Source: an uncultured Bacteroides sp.
GTDB taxonomy: Bacteria; Bacteroidota; Bacteroidia; Bacteroidales; Bacteroidaceae
Length of the DNA: 64,000 nucleotides
Direction of reading: 5' to 3'
Assembly (NCBI GenBank): GCA_949289265.1
Contig: CASENE010000076.1
Span: forward strand, 60,566 to 124,565
Shown here one piece after another: positions 1 through 7,972 of the stretch. The notes below the pieces were generated by a model that saw nothing but the letters and a program-made list of their open reading frames with translations, ran no database searches and had not been told where the DNA came from. Position 1 is the stretch's first letter. Each line of letters opens with the position of its first letter. The position numbers were made by a program, and so were the translations under genes.

Positions 1-968
1 TCGAAAGCTATCTTTGCAGCGACGGTCTGCCCATAGGTCAATCTCCTTTGTATGAAGGGGCGGACGATCCCAGCATCCAGAACGCCTTCCAGAACCGCGA
101 CCCGCGTTTGTATCAGACTGTGGCCGACAGCATCCGCCTGACAGCTGTGACGGGCATTTCTTTTGCCAGCAGCCGCTCTACCACGGGTTATGCCTGCAAG
201 AAGTTCCTGAACGATGAGTGGTATGCCGAAGATTCTCCTTATTGCAGCAATATCAACAGTCCGGTGGATGCACCCTGCATGCGCTATGCCGAAGTGTTGC
301 TGAACTATGTGGAGGCTCGTTACGAAATCAGCCGTGTGGGCGGTGCGGCCTTTAGTCAGAGCGATTTGGACCGTACCATCAACGAACTGCATGACCGTCA
401 GTTGACGAAGTATGGAGAGAACCCGCAGGTGGCCCGTACGATGCCGCACGTGACTTTGAGCGGAAGCAATCTCAGCGTCAATGGAACGGTTATCAATGAC
501 CCGGCACGTGACCCGGAGGTGGATCCCATCTTGTGGGAGATCCGTCGCGAGCGTCGGGTAGAGTTGCTGTTGGAAGGTCGTCGTGGCGAAGATTTGCGTC
601 GCTGGGCCAAGTATGAATACTTGAACTCGGAAGATGCCGCTGGCAATCCGACCAAATCATTCTTGGGTGCTTATATCAAGTTGTCTGATTATCCGGGTAT
701 GAATATTAGCTCAAAAGATCCAGAGACAGGCGAGGTGACCCGTTATGCTTCTTTGTATAATCCTCAAGATCCTACTAATGCGGATTCACAAGAAGGTTAT
801 GTGGAACCCATGTTCACGCAAGATGATATTCGTATATTCAGAAAGGGTGAATTGGATTCGGAACGTTACTATTTGCGTGCTATGCCTGATGGGCAGATGA
901 CTAATTACAAGGATAGAGGTTATCGACTGACGCAGAATCCTGGATGGCCGGATCCTTATGAGGATTGA
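1..968 (+). CDS. SusD/RagB-family outer-membrane lipoprotein, 3' part only
   Basis: The frame is open from the window edge, so the N-terminus and lipoprotein signal lie outside. What remains is the C-terminal half of a RagB/SusD protein. The hallmark is the conserved stretch around 540-610 (RRERRVELLLEGRRGEDLRRW-like), followed by a long loop region ending in a typical NPGWPDPYED tail. Family members sit on the outer leaflet of the outer membrane as the glycan- or peptide-binding lid of a SusC TonB-dependent transporter, whose gene would be expected just upstream. The substrate cannot be told from this fragment. Nothing downstream looks like the rest of a polysaccharide-utilisation locus; the next sequence is gene debris. 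Confidence 0.93.
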   Translation, partial: ESYLCSDGLPIGQSPLYEGADDPSIQNAFQNRDPRLYQTVADSIRLTAVTGISFASSRSTTGYACKKFLNDEWYAEDSPYCSNINSPVDAPCMRYAEVLLNYVEARYEISRVGGAAFSQSDLDRTINELHDRQLTKYGENPQVARTMPHVTLSGSNLSVNGTVINDPARDPEVDPILWEIRRERRVELLLEGRRGEDLRRWAKYEYLNSEDAAGNPTKSFLGAYIKLSDYPGMNISSKDPETGEVTRYASLYNPQDPTNADSQEGYVEPMFTQDDIRIFRKGELDSERYYLRAMPDGQMTNYKDRGYRLTQNPGWPDPYED

Positions 969-1082
969 TTTTAGTTAGATGATAGATTAGCTATTGCAAC
1001 GGGTATCTTGTTTTGTGGGTGCTCTTGCAATAGCTAATTTGTTTTTTAAAAGGTTGCAATATTTGGAACCATAAACTTTTAA

Positions 1083-1223
1083 AACTTTATTACCATGAAT
1101 TTGGGATGGGATGGCAGTTGCGATGGTTATTTCTATGATAATAATTTGTGGGTGGATAGGACGGATGGAAGATTCATTTTTAATGAAAATAGAAAGGATA
1201 TCATAGGCATCATGCCTAATTAA
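1083..1223 (+). pseudogene. Remnant of a C10 (streptopain-type) peptidase C-terminus
   Basis: A 42-codon open frame begins at ATG 1095 and ends at TAA 1221. It reads MNLGWDGSCDGYFY and ends IIGIMPN. This resembles the region after the catalytic His of C10 cysteine peptidases (SpeB, Bacteroides Bfp), where NWGWxGxxxGYF is typical, and the end fits the C-terminus of such proteins. A stop at 1080 and the absence of any upstream catalytic Cys region show it is only a relic. The match is by motif alone, so the family call is tentative. Confidence 0.4.
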
Positions 1224-1230
1224 TTCTGGT

Positions 1231-1388
1231 GAATGTCCGCATTGGGCCAATGCGTGCCTGCTAATAAATGAAGATATACTGTCTGGACGGTTGAAGATAT
1301 ACTTCATCCGTCAACGAAGATATACTTCGTTGGCAAAGTCAGTACTACTGCGTTTTTATGTGACCGGATTGGCCAATGGCGGACATTC
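1231..1388. repeat. Inverted-repeat element enclosing three 23-bp tandem units
   Basis: Arms of about 21 bp at 1231-1251 (GAATGTCCGCATTGGGCCAA) and 1368-1388 are near-perfect reverse complements. Between them the motif GAAGATATACT recurs at 1270, 1293 and 1316, exactly 23 bp apart, and the variable parts of the units are partly self-complementary. It starts a few bases after the stop of the C10-peptidase relic. It encodes no protein and could be a MITE-like insertion or a structured RNA. Confidence 0.6.
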
Positions 1389-1412
1389 ATATTGTTTTTT
1401 GTATGGAGCGGA

Positions 1413-1444
1413 TTTGCCGGTGTGGCCAAAAAGGCGTAATTTTG
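1413..1444 (+). promoter_or_regulatory. Bacteroides-type promoter for the AbiE-like pair
   Basis: TTTG at 1413-1416 and TAATTTTG at 1437-1444 are separated by 20 bp, the normal -33/-7 arrangement of the Bacteroidota housekeeping sigma factor. Transcription would start near 1451, only about 13 nt before ATG 1464. Confidence 0.7.
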
Positions 1445-1463
1445 CAAAAAGGAGTACGTGCCT

Positions 1464-1790
1464 ATGACCATATTTGACGATTATAAGGAACATAGAGGAG
1501 AATACGCTGTTTCTCCTTCGTTGTTGTGGGAGTATGATCTATCGGCTTTTGATTGGTGGAAGTCGAGGAAAATCGTGGTCTCCCGCATCTTGGAGCATGG
1601 TTGGTTGAAGGATTATTTTGCGGCGTTCGACCTTTACGGAGGAATTGACGGTTTCCGGAATGTCATTCGGGAGATTCCTTATCTGGCTCCAAGGGATATG
1701 AACTTTGCCTGCATAGCCTTCGGACTTAAAAAGGAGGAATTGAAATGCTACACACGGAAACAGTGGAGAGAACAACGCTTGAACTCCTGA
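1464..1790 (+). CDS. DUF6922-like protein, putative antitoxin partner of AbiEii
   Basis: A 108-residue soluble protein with no signal peptide. ATG 1464 is preferred over GTG 1458 because GGAG at 1451-1454 is better spaced for it. The sequence (WEYDLSAFDWWKSRKIVVSRILEHGW, shown here only as a landmark at residues 21-46, and YGGIDGFRNVIREI) resembles small DUF6922 proteins that Bacteroidota commonly encode directly upstream of AbiEii nucleotidyltransferase toxins. The 3' end overlaps the downstream toxin frame by 46 nt, typical of a coupled pair. An antitoxin role is inferred from context. The toxin is broken, so the pair is probably inactive. Confidence 0.6.
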   Translation: MTIFDDYKEHRGEYAVSPSLLWEYDLSAFDWWKSRKIVVSRILEHGWLKDYFAAFDLYGGIDGFRNVIREIPYLAPRDMNFACIAFGLKKEELKCYTRKQWREQRLNS

Positions 1791-2050
1791 GGAAGTTGCA
1801 AGCGGAAAAGTTGTTGGAGCCGTTTTGCCTTGCCGGAGGCACTGCCCTTGCTTTGTATCTTGGGCACAGAATATCCGTGGACCTGGATCTCTTTATAGAG
1901 AAACATCTCCTGAATGTCCTTATCGCATGGGGAGATTCTTCACTTTCCAATGAAAATTAAGCAGGCTCTAAATATCCAAATGCGGATATTATTAGACTGT
2001 TCAAAGTCATTACTTTGAAAACTTTTCCGCCTGCGGTGGCAGATGGGTAG
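1745..2050 (+). pseudogene. Truncated AbiEii/AbiGii-type nucleotidyltransferase toxin
   Basis: The 71-residue frame 1745-1960 begins like an AbiEii nucleotidyltransferase: FCLAGGTALALYLGHR followed by SVDLDLF carries the GG...DxD-type catalytic core at about residues 27-51. Full-length toxins are usually above 200 residues, but here the frame falls into unrelated codons and stops at 1960. A second open stretch at 1970-2050 (KYPNADIIRLFKVIT) could be a leftover of the C-terminal part, suggesting an internal deletion. The first part is clear; the second is a guess. Confidence 0.65.
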
Positions 2051-2125
2051 AGGAATCGGTCTGTGGCATGTATGATGCGTAATTGTGAACTAATATATAG
2101 AATACTAAATATTGTTGAATATATG

Positions 2126-2155
2126 TTGCCGATACCAAAATAAAGCCTATCTTTG
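2126..2155 (+). promoter_or_regulatory. Promoter at the head of the peptidoglycan-salvage cluster
   Basis: TATCTTTG at 2148-2155 matches the TAnnTTTG -7 box. A TTG core at 2126-2128 lies 19 bp upstream as the -33 element. The predicted start near 2162 leaves a leader of about 28 nt before ATG 2190. No equally convincing promoter was seen inside the cluster up to 16 kb. Confidence 0.6.
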
Positions 2156-2189
2156 TTGAAGATAAACATCACCTTAACAGGAACGTATC

Positions 2190-3353
2190 ATGAAACATCT
2201 ATTTTTATCGGTAATGCTGTTGTGCTGCACTTTGCTTGGCACGGCGCAACAGCGGGTCATCATGGGTGACGAACAGACTTCTGAGTATTTCCCTTTGCTG
2301 AAAGGCAAGCGCATTGCCATCTTCTCCAACCATACGGGTATGGTGGGGGATAAGCATTTGCTGGACGTGCTGCTGGAAAATGATTTTAACGTGGTGGCCA
2401 TTTTCTCGCCCGAACATGGGTTCCGGGGAAATGCCGATGCGGGCGAACATGTGGCCAGTTCGGTGGACGAAAAGACGGGGGTGCCCATCTTGTCGCTGTA
2501 TGACGGCAAGCTGGGTAAGCCGAGCGCAGCATCCATGAACAAGTTTGACCTGCTGATTGTGGATATTCAGGACGTGGGCCTGCGTTTCTATACGTACTAT
2601 GCCTCGATGTGCCGGCTGATGGATGCCTGTGCGGAGTATGGCAAGAAGATGCTGATATTGGACAGACCTAATCCGAACGGGCATTACGTGGATGGGCCTA
2701 TCTTGGATATGAAACACAAGTCGGGCGTGGGCTGGCTGCCTATCCCGGTGGTGCATGGCATGACCTTGGGCGAACTGGCACTGATGGTGAACGGAGAGAA
2801 ATGGTTGCCGGAAGGAAGGCAGTGCGAGGTGACCGTGATTCCGTGCAAGAACTATACGCACCAGACGTTGTACCGGCTGCCCATTCCGCCTTCGCCCAAC
2901 CTGCCGAACATGAAGTCGGTCTATCTTTATCCTTCCATCTGTTATTTCGAGGCTACGCCGGTCAGCCTGGGACGCGGCACAGACTTGCCTTTCCAGGTGT
3001 ACGGGCATCCCAACATGACGGGATATGACTACAGCTTTACGCCGCGCAGCGTGCCGGGCGCCAAGAATCCCCCGCAGTTGAACCGCTTGTGCCACGGGGT
3101 GAACCTCAGCACGCTGAGCGACGAGGAGATCTGGAAGAAGGGCATCGACCTGAGCTACGTGATTGATGCGTACAACAACCTGCACATGGATGATTACTTT
3201 TTCCGCCCGTTCTTCGAAAAGCTGATAGGAGTGGATTATGTGCGCAAGATGATTGAGGCCGGCAAGAGTGCCGACGAGATCAAGGCCATGTGGCAGGATG
3301 ACGTGAAGAAATTCAAGGAACAACGGAAGCCGTATTTGCTGTACGCGGAATAA
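2190..3353 (+). CDS. namZ: Exo-beta-N-acetylmuramidase NamZ (DUF1343, GH171), copy 1
   Basis: 387 residues with a Sec signal peptide (about residues 1-20). The mature protein matches the DUF1343/GH171 family: KGKRIAIFSNHTG at about 38-50, SPEHGFRG with the conserved Glu75, then VDIQDVGLRFYTY and LDRPNPNG. NamZ enzymes remove non-reducing-end MurNAc from peptide-free peptidoglycan fragments, here presumably in the periplasm. It is the first gene of a run of same-strand salvage genes and has a second paralogue at 16.1 kb. Activity is inferred from the family, and which paralogue acts on which chain length is unknown. Confidence 0.88.
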   Translation: MKHLFLSVMLLCCTLLGTAQQRVIMGDEQTSEYFPLLKGKRIAIFSNHTGMVGDKHLLDVLLENDFNVVAIFSPEHGFRGNADAGEHVASSVDEKTGVPILSLYDGKLGKPSAASMNKFDLLIVDIQDVGLRFYTYYASMCRLMDACAEYGKKMLILDRPNPNGHYVDGPILDMKHKSGVGWLPIPVVHGMTLGELALMVNGEKWLPEGRQCEVTVIPCKNYTHQTLYRLPIPPSPNLPNMKSVYLYPSICYFEATPVSLGRGTDLPFQVYGHPNMTGYDYSFTPRSVPGAKNPPQLNRLCHGVNLSTLSDEEIWKKGIDLSYVIDAYNNLHMDDYFFRPFFEKLIGVDYVRKMIEAGKSADEIKAMWQDDVKKFKEQRKPYLLYAE

Positions 3354-3379
3354 GCATTGATTTTTTTAAGTGAACATTT

Positions 3380-4855
3380 ATGACAACTGCTTGGATTGTA
3401 TTGGCTACGATTGCCGGCTATTTTGCCCTGCTTTTCCTGATTTCGTGGCTGACGGGCCGGAAGGCTGATAATGCGGGATTCTTCACGGGCAACCGCAAGT
3501 CGTCGTGGCTGATGGTGACGGTGGCCATGATAGGTGCCAGCATATCGGGTGTGACCTTTATCTCGGTGCCGGGCGCGGTGCTGGCGGGCGGATATTCGTA
3601 TATGCAGATGGTGCTGGGTTTCTTCGTGGGCTCGGTGCTGGTGGCGCTGGTGTTGATACCTATGTTCTACAAGATGAACCTGATGAGCATCTACGGCTAT
3701 CTGGAGAACCGCTTTGGGCTGGCTTCTTATCGCACGGGGGCATGGTTTTTCTTTGTCTCGAAGATGCTGGGCGCATCGGTGAGGTTCTTCGTGGTGTGCG
3801 TGGTGCTGCAGACTCTGGTGTTCGGACCGTTGCACGTGCCTTTCACGGTGAACGTGGTGCTGACAGTGGCACTGATATGGCTCTATTCTTTCCAGGGAGG
3901 CGTGAAGTCGCTGATTTGGACAGATTCGTTGAAAACGCTTTGCCTGGTGCTGTCGGTGGTGTGTTGCATCGTGTTTATTGCCCAAAGCCTGGGACTGAGT
4001 TTCGGGGAACTGCCTGCCGCCGTGGCCGGGCATCCCACCAGCCAGGTGTTCTTCTTTGACGACCCCAACGACGGGCATTATTTCTGGAAACAGTTCATTG
4101 CGGGTGTCTTCATGGTGATTGCCACCACGGGCTTGGATCAGGATCTGATGCAGCGCACGCTGAGTTGCAAGAATTTTCGCGAGTCGCAGAAGAACATGAT
4201 TCTGAGTTCGTTCATTCAGATATTCGTCATCGGGCTGTTTCTGGTGCTGGGCACGTTGCTCTATATGTATTCCGAGGCACGCATCCCGCAGGCCGAGCAG
4301 GTGGCCGGAGACGCCCTGTTTGGCGAAGTGGCCTGGAGCGAAGGGTTCCCCTTGTTTATCGGCATTGTGTTTATCATCGGGCTGATTGCGGCAGCCTATT
4401 CGGCAGCGGGGTCGGCGTTGACGGCACTGACCACTTCGTTCACCATTGATATCTTGCGAGCCAACGAGAAGCAGGGAGACAAGGACCTGACGCTGACGCG
4501 CAAGCTGGTACATTTCATCATGTCGTTGCTGATGGTGATTGTGATTGTTATCTTCTATGAGTTGAATGATGACAGTGCCATCAACGCGGTGTATAGCCTG
4601 GCGGCTTATACCTACGGGCCTATCTTGGGCATGTTTATCTTCGGGTTGGCTTGCCGGAAGCCGGTGCGCGACCGCTGGGTGCCGGTGGTGGCAGTCTTGT
4701 CGCCCATCATCTGCTATGTCTTGCAGAGTCACAGTGAAGCATGGTTCGGCGGTTATCAAATCAGTTTTGAGTTGTTGCTCATCAACGCCTTGATTACGGC
4801 AGCGGGCTTGTGCCTGCTCATTCGGAAGGAAGGTGAGGGAACGGAACGGAAATAA
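3380..4855 (+). CDS. Sodium/solute symporter (SSS family)
   Basis: 491 residues with about 13 hydrophobic segments throughout and no signal peptide, an inner-membrane carrier of the SSS/APC-fold type. Landmarks are the GASISGVTFISVPG stretch near residues 54-67, SFQGGVKSLIWTD near 172-184, and the AAAYSAAGSALTALTT stretch near 338-353 where the second sodium site of the family lies. It follows namZ by 26 nt and precedes the amidase by 22 nt, so co-transcription is likely. Uptake of an amino sugar or a peptide released from peptidoglycan would suit the setting, but the substrate is inferred from position only. Confidence 0.88.
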   Translation: MTTAWIVLATIAGYFALLFLISWLTGRKADNAGFFTGNRKSSWLMVTVAMIGASISGVTFISVPGAVLAGGYSYMQMVLGFFVGSVLVALVLIPMFYKMNLMSIYGYLENRFGLASYRTGAWFFFVSKMLGASVRFFVVCVVLQTLVFGPLHVPFTVNVVLTVALIWLYSFQGGVKSLIWTDSLKTLCLVLSVVCCIVFIAQSLGLSFGELPAAVAGHPTSQVFFFDDPNDGHYFWKQFIAGVFMVIATTGLDQDLMQRTLSCKNFRESQKNMILSSFIQIFVIGLFLVLGTLLYMYSEARIPQAEQVAGDALFGEVAWSEGFPLFIGIVFIIGLIAAAYSAAGSALTALTTSFTIDILRANEKQGDKDLTLTRKLVHFIMSLLMVIVIVIFYELNDDSAINAVYSLAAYTYGPILGMFIFGLACRKPVRDRWVPVVAVLSPIICYVLQSHSEAWFGGYQISFELLLINALITAAGLCLLIRKEGEGTERK

Positions 4856-4877
4856 GAAAATATAAAAGCTGGAGATT

Positions 4878-7800
4878 ATGAAAGCAAAATTTCTGGGTGC
4901 AATGGCGTTGCTGGCTGCCACGGCCTTCCCGCAAACGGGAGGGGCGCAACAGCTTTCGCAAGAGGTCAGGGATGAAATAGGCTACTTCTTGGACGGAGTG
5001 GCGCGCGAGGAGGTCTCAGTAGGGCCTGTCCGCATTGATTCGGTGGTTGTCGAAGGAAAGACAATCCAACTGTTGGCCAATATGAACGGGGCCTATATCC
5101 CGTATCGGGAGGAAAACGTGGCCCGTATTTATGAAGGAGTGAAGCGTTTGCTTCCGGAGGCTTATGCCGGTTATGACGTGGAAATCCGCACCAACGGGCG
5201 CGCCATCGAAGAACTGATTCCGTTGCCTCTCCGGTCGAAAAAGGATAAGAAAATAAAGACCTTCCGCCCGTTCTCCAAAGGCTCGAAGCCATTGGTCACG
5301 CGGGTGTCCAAGCCTTATGTCCCGACTAACGGGTTGCAGAACCGTCACATTGCCTTGTGGCAGAGTCATGGTTGGTATTATGAGCCCAAACTGGATCGTT
5401 GGGAGTGGCAGCGGGCACGCATCTTCCAGACGGTGGAAGACCTCTATACGCAGAGCTATGTGCTGCCTTTCCTGGTGCCGATGCTGGAGAATGCGGGAGC
5501 CAATGTGTTGTTGCCCCGCGAACGGGATTGCCAGGTGAACGAAGTGGTCGTGGACAACGACGGCTGCCTGAAGGGGCATTCCCGTTATGTGGAACAGTCG
5601 GCAGACAAACTCTGGAGTCAGGGCAGGGGAGAAGGCTTTGCCCATCGGCGGGAGCAATATACGGACTTCCAGAATCCTTTCCGCGAGGGAACGTACCGGA
5701 TGGTGGAGACCATCAAGAAGGGAAAGGAGAGCGTGGCAGAGTGGATACCAGAGATTCCGGCAGACGGAGAATATGCTGTTTATGTGTCTTATAAGACTTT
5801 GCCCAACAGTACGGACGATGCGCTCTATACCGTTTACCACCAGGGAGGGAAAACTCAGTTCCGGGTGAACCAGCAGATGGGCGGTGGCACGTGGATTTAT
5901 CTGGGCACTTTCCGCTTCGGTGCGGGACAGAGCGACCTGGGCAAGGTGAGCTTGAGCAATCTGTCGGAGCGGGCCGGGCGTGTGGTGACTGCCGATGCAG
6001 TGAAGATTGGCGGCGGTATGGGCAATATAGCAAGAAGACGCTCGCCGGAGGGTACTACGAAGAACTTGAAGAGTTCGGATACCCGCAACCTGCAGGGCGA
6101 AGGGGCTGAGATTCGTACCTTGCCGGGCGGCGAATGGCAGGAGAGCGGGTATCCCCGCTTCTGTGAAGGAGCCCGCTATTGGCTGCAGTGGGCCGGCATT
6201 CCCGACAGCGTATATTCGGAAAGTCACGGCAAGAACGACTATACGGACGATTATAAGTGCCGGGGCATTTGGGTGAATTATCTGGCCGGAGGTTCTCCGT
6301 CCAATCCTCATGACCAAGGGTTGAATATTCCCATTGACATGGCTTTTGCTTTCCACTCGGATGCCGGTACTACCTTGAATGATTCCATTATCGGTACGTT
6401 GGGCATCTACTATACTCATACGGAAAACGAGGTGTATCCCAACGGGGCATCGCGCTACCTGGCTCATGACCTGACAGACTTGATACAGTCCAACATCGTG
6501 CGCGACGTGCGTTCGCTGTATGAGCCCCAATGGACACGTCGCGGCATGTGGAACCAGTCGTACTACGAGGCCCGCGTGCCCCGTGTGCCTACCATGTTGT
6601 TGGAATTGCTTTCCCACCAGAACTTTGCCGATATGCGTTATGGGCTGGATCCCCGTTTCCGTTTCACGGTGAGCCGGGCGGTCTACAAGGGCATGTTGCA
6701 GTTCCTTTGCTCGCAATACGGCATGGAGTATGTGGTGCAGCCGCTTCCCGTGGATCATTTTGCATTGCGCATGACGGGAGAAAACGAGGTGGAGTTGACG
6801 TGGGAAGCCGTGGAAGACCCCTTGGAGCCTACTGCCAAGGCCGAGCAATACGTCGTTTATACGCGCATTGGTGGTGGGGATTTTGACAACGGCGTGTTGG
6901 TGAAAGGGACTTCTTGCCGCATGACGATGCCTGCCGGCGTGGTATGCAGTTACAAGGTGACGGCAGTTAACCGGGGTGGCGAAAGTTTCCCATCGGAAAT
7001 TCTGTCTGCCGGACGGGCGTTCGACAGCAAGGGAACGGTGTTGGTGGTGAATGGCTTCGACCGTGTCAGCGCTCCTGCCGATTTCGTGGCGCCTGCTCCT
7101 GTGGATACGCTGTTGGCTGGTTTCCTGGACAGGCTGGATCACGGCGTGCCTTATGTGAAAGACTACAGTTATATCGGCAGTATGAAGGAATATCGGCGTT
7201 CAGTCCCCTGGATGGACGACGATGCCTCTGGCTTTGGCGACAGCTATGGCGACCACGAGGGCGAGGTAATTGCCGGCAATACGTTCGATTATCCCGCTGT
7301 GCATGGAGAGGCCATTCTGAAAGCCGGATATAGCTTTGTGTCGTGCAGCGACGAGTCGGTGGAAGACGCTCAGGTAGATATGACCGGATACCGCTATGTA
7401 GACCTTATCTTGGGCAAGGAATGTCAGACCAAGATGGGCCGGGGAGGCGTAAAGCCATTGCAGTTTAAGACCTTCAGTCCGGAGATGCAGGAGGCTATTG
7501 CTGGCTACTGTCGGCAGGGAGGCAACTTCTTCGTATCGGGAGCGTATGTGGCATCGGACTTATGGGACAATCGTTTGGCGCCTTCGCAGGAGGCTGACCG
7601 CCGCTTTGCCACGGAGGTGTTGAAATACAGATGGCGCACCGGGCAGGCTGCCGCTACGGGCGAGGTGAAAATGACGCCTTCGTCTTGGGGCCGTTCTCAA
7701 GAGCATTACACTTTCCACCATGAACTGAACGGCAATTGCTATGTGGTAGAGTCGCCCGATGCCTTGGAACCGGCGGACAAGCAGGCTTATACCATCATGC

Positions 7801-7955
7801 GCTATGCCGAGAACAACCTGAGTGCCGGCGTCGCTTATGAGGGCGATTACAAGACGGTGGTGTTGGGTTTCCCCTTCGAAGCCTTGCGCACCGAGGCAGA
7901 GCGCGGGCAACTGATGCGCCGTATTCTGGATTTCTTTGATAATTCTCATCAATAA
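4878..7955 (+). CDS. Exported N-acetylmuramoyl-L-alanine amidase with golvesin-like and Fn3 domains
   Basis: 1025 residues with a signal peptide (about 1-24). Amidase_3 zinc-binding elements are split along the chain: QSHGWYY with His164, AFAFHSDAG with His493, and LLELLSHQNF with Glu576. A golvesin C-terminal-like beta domain (about 280-380) is inserted between the first and second ligands. A fibronectin type III domain follows (about 627-715), then a C-terminal alpha/beta domain of about 300 residues that I cannot place. Such proteins are often labelled xanthan lyase-like, but the zinc residues and the neighbours argue for cutting the MurNAc-L-Ala bond of peptidoglycan in the periplasm. That would supply peptide-free glycan to NamZ. 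Confidence 0.8.
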   Translation: MKAKFLGAMALLAATAFPQTGGAQQLSQEVRDEIGYFLDGVAREEVSVGPVRIDSVVVEGKTIQLLANMNGAYIPYREENVARIYEGVKRLLPEAYAGYDVEIRTNGRAIEELIPLPLRSKKDKKIKTFRPFSKGSKPLVTRVSKPYVPTNGLQNRHIALWQSHGWYYEPKLDRWEWQRARIFQTVEDLYTQSYVLPFLVPMLENAGANVLLPRERDCQVNEVVVDNDGCLKGHSRYVEQSADKLWSQGRGEGFAHRREQYTDFQNPFREGTYRMVETIKKGKESVAEWIPEIPADGEYAVYVSYKTLPNSTDDALYTVYHQGGKTQFRVNQQMGGGTWIYLGTFRFGAGQSDLGKVSLSNLSERAGRVVTADAVKIGGGMGNIARRRSPEGTTKNLKSSDTRNLQGEGAEIRTLPGGEWQESGYPRFCEGARYWLQWAGIPDSVYSESHGKNDYTDDYKCRGIWVNYLAGGSPSNPHDQGLNIPIDMAFAFHSDAGTTLNDSIIGTLGIYYTHTENEVYPNGASRYLAHDLTDLIQSNIVRDVRSLYEPQWTRRGMWNQSYYEARVPRVPTMLLELLSHQNFADMRYGLDPRFRFTVSRAVYKGMLQFLCSQYGMEYVVQPLPVDHFALRMTGENEVELTWEAVEDPLEPTAKAEQYVVYTRIGGGDFDNGVLVKGTSCRMTMPAGVVCSYKVTAVNRGGESFPSEILSAGRAFDSKGTVLVVNGFDRVSAPADFVAPAPVDTLLAGFLDRLDHGVPYVKDYSYIGSMKEYRRSVPWMDDDASGFGDSYGDHEGEVIAGNTFDYPAVHGEAILKAGYSFVSCSDESVEDAQVDMTGYRYVDLILGKECQTKMGRGGVKPLQFKTFSPEMQEAIAGYCRQGGNFFVSGAYVASDLWDNRLAPSQEADRRFATEVLKYRWRTGQAAATGEVKMTPSSWGRSQEHYTFHHELNGNCYVVESPDALEPADKQAYTIMRYAENNLSAGVAYEGDYKTVVLGFPFEALRTEAERGQLMRRILDFFDNSHQ

Positions 7956-7972
7956 TAAGAAGGAAGATATTT

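Noticed and set aside
3236-4921. A 561-codon minus-strand open frame opposite the SSS symporter gene
   Set aside because: Composition (HQ-rich) and position make it a shadow of the membrane protein gene; it has no start signal or family resemblance.
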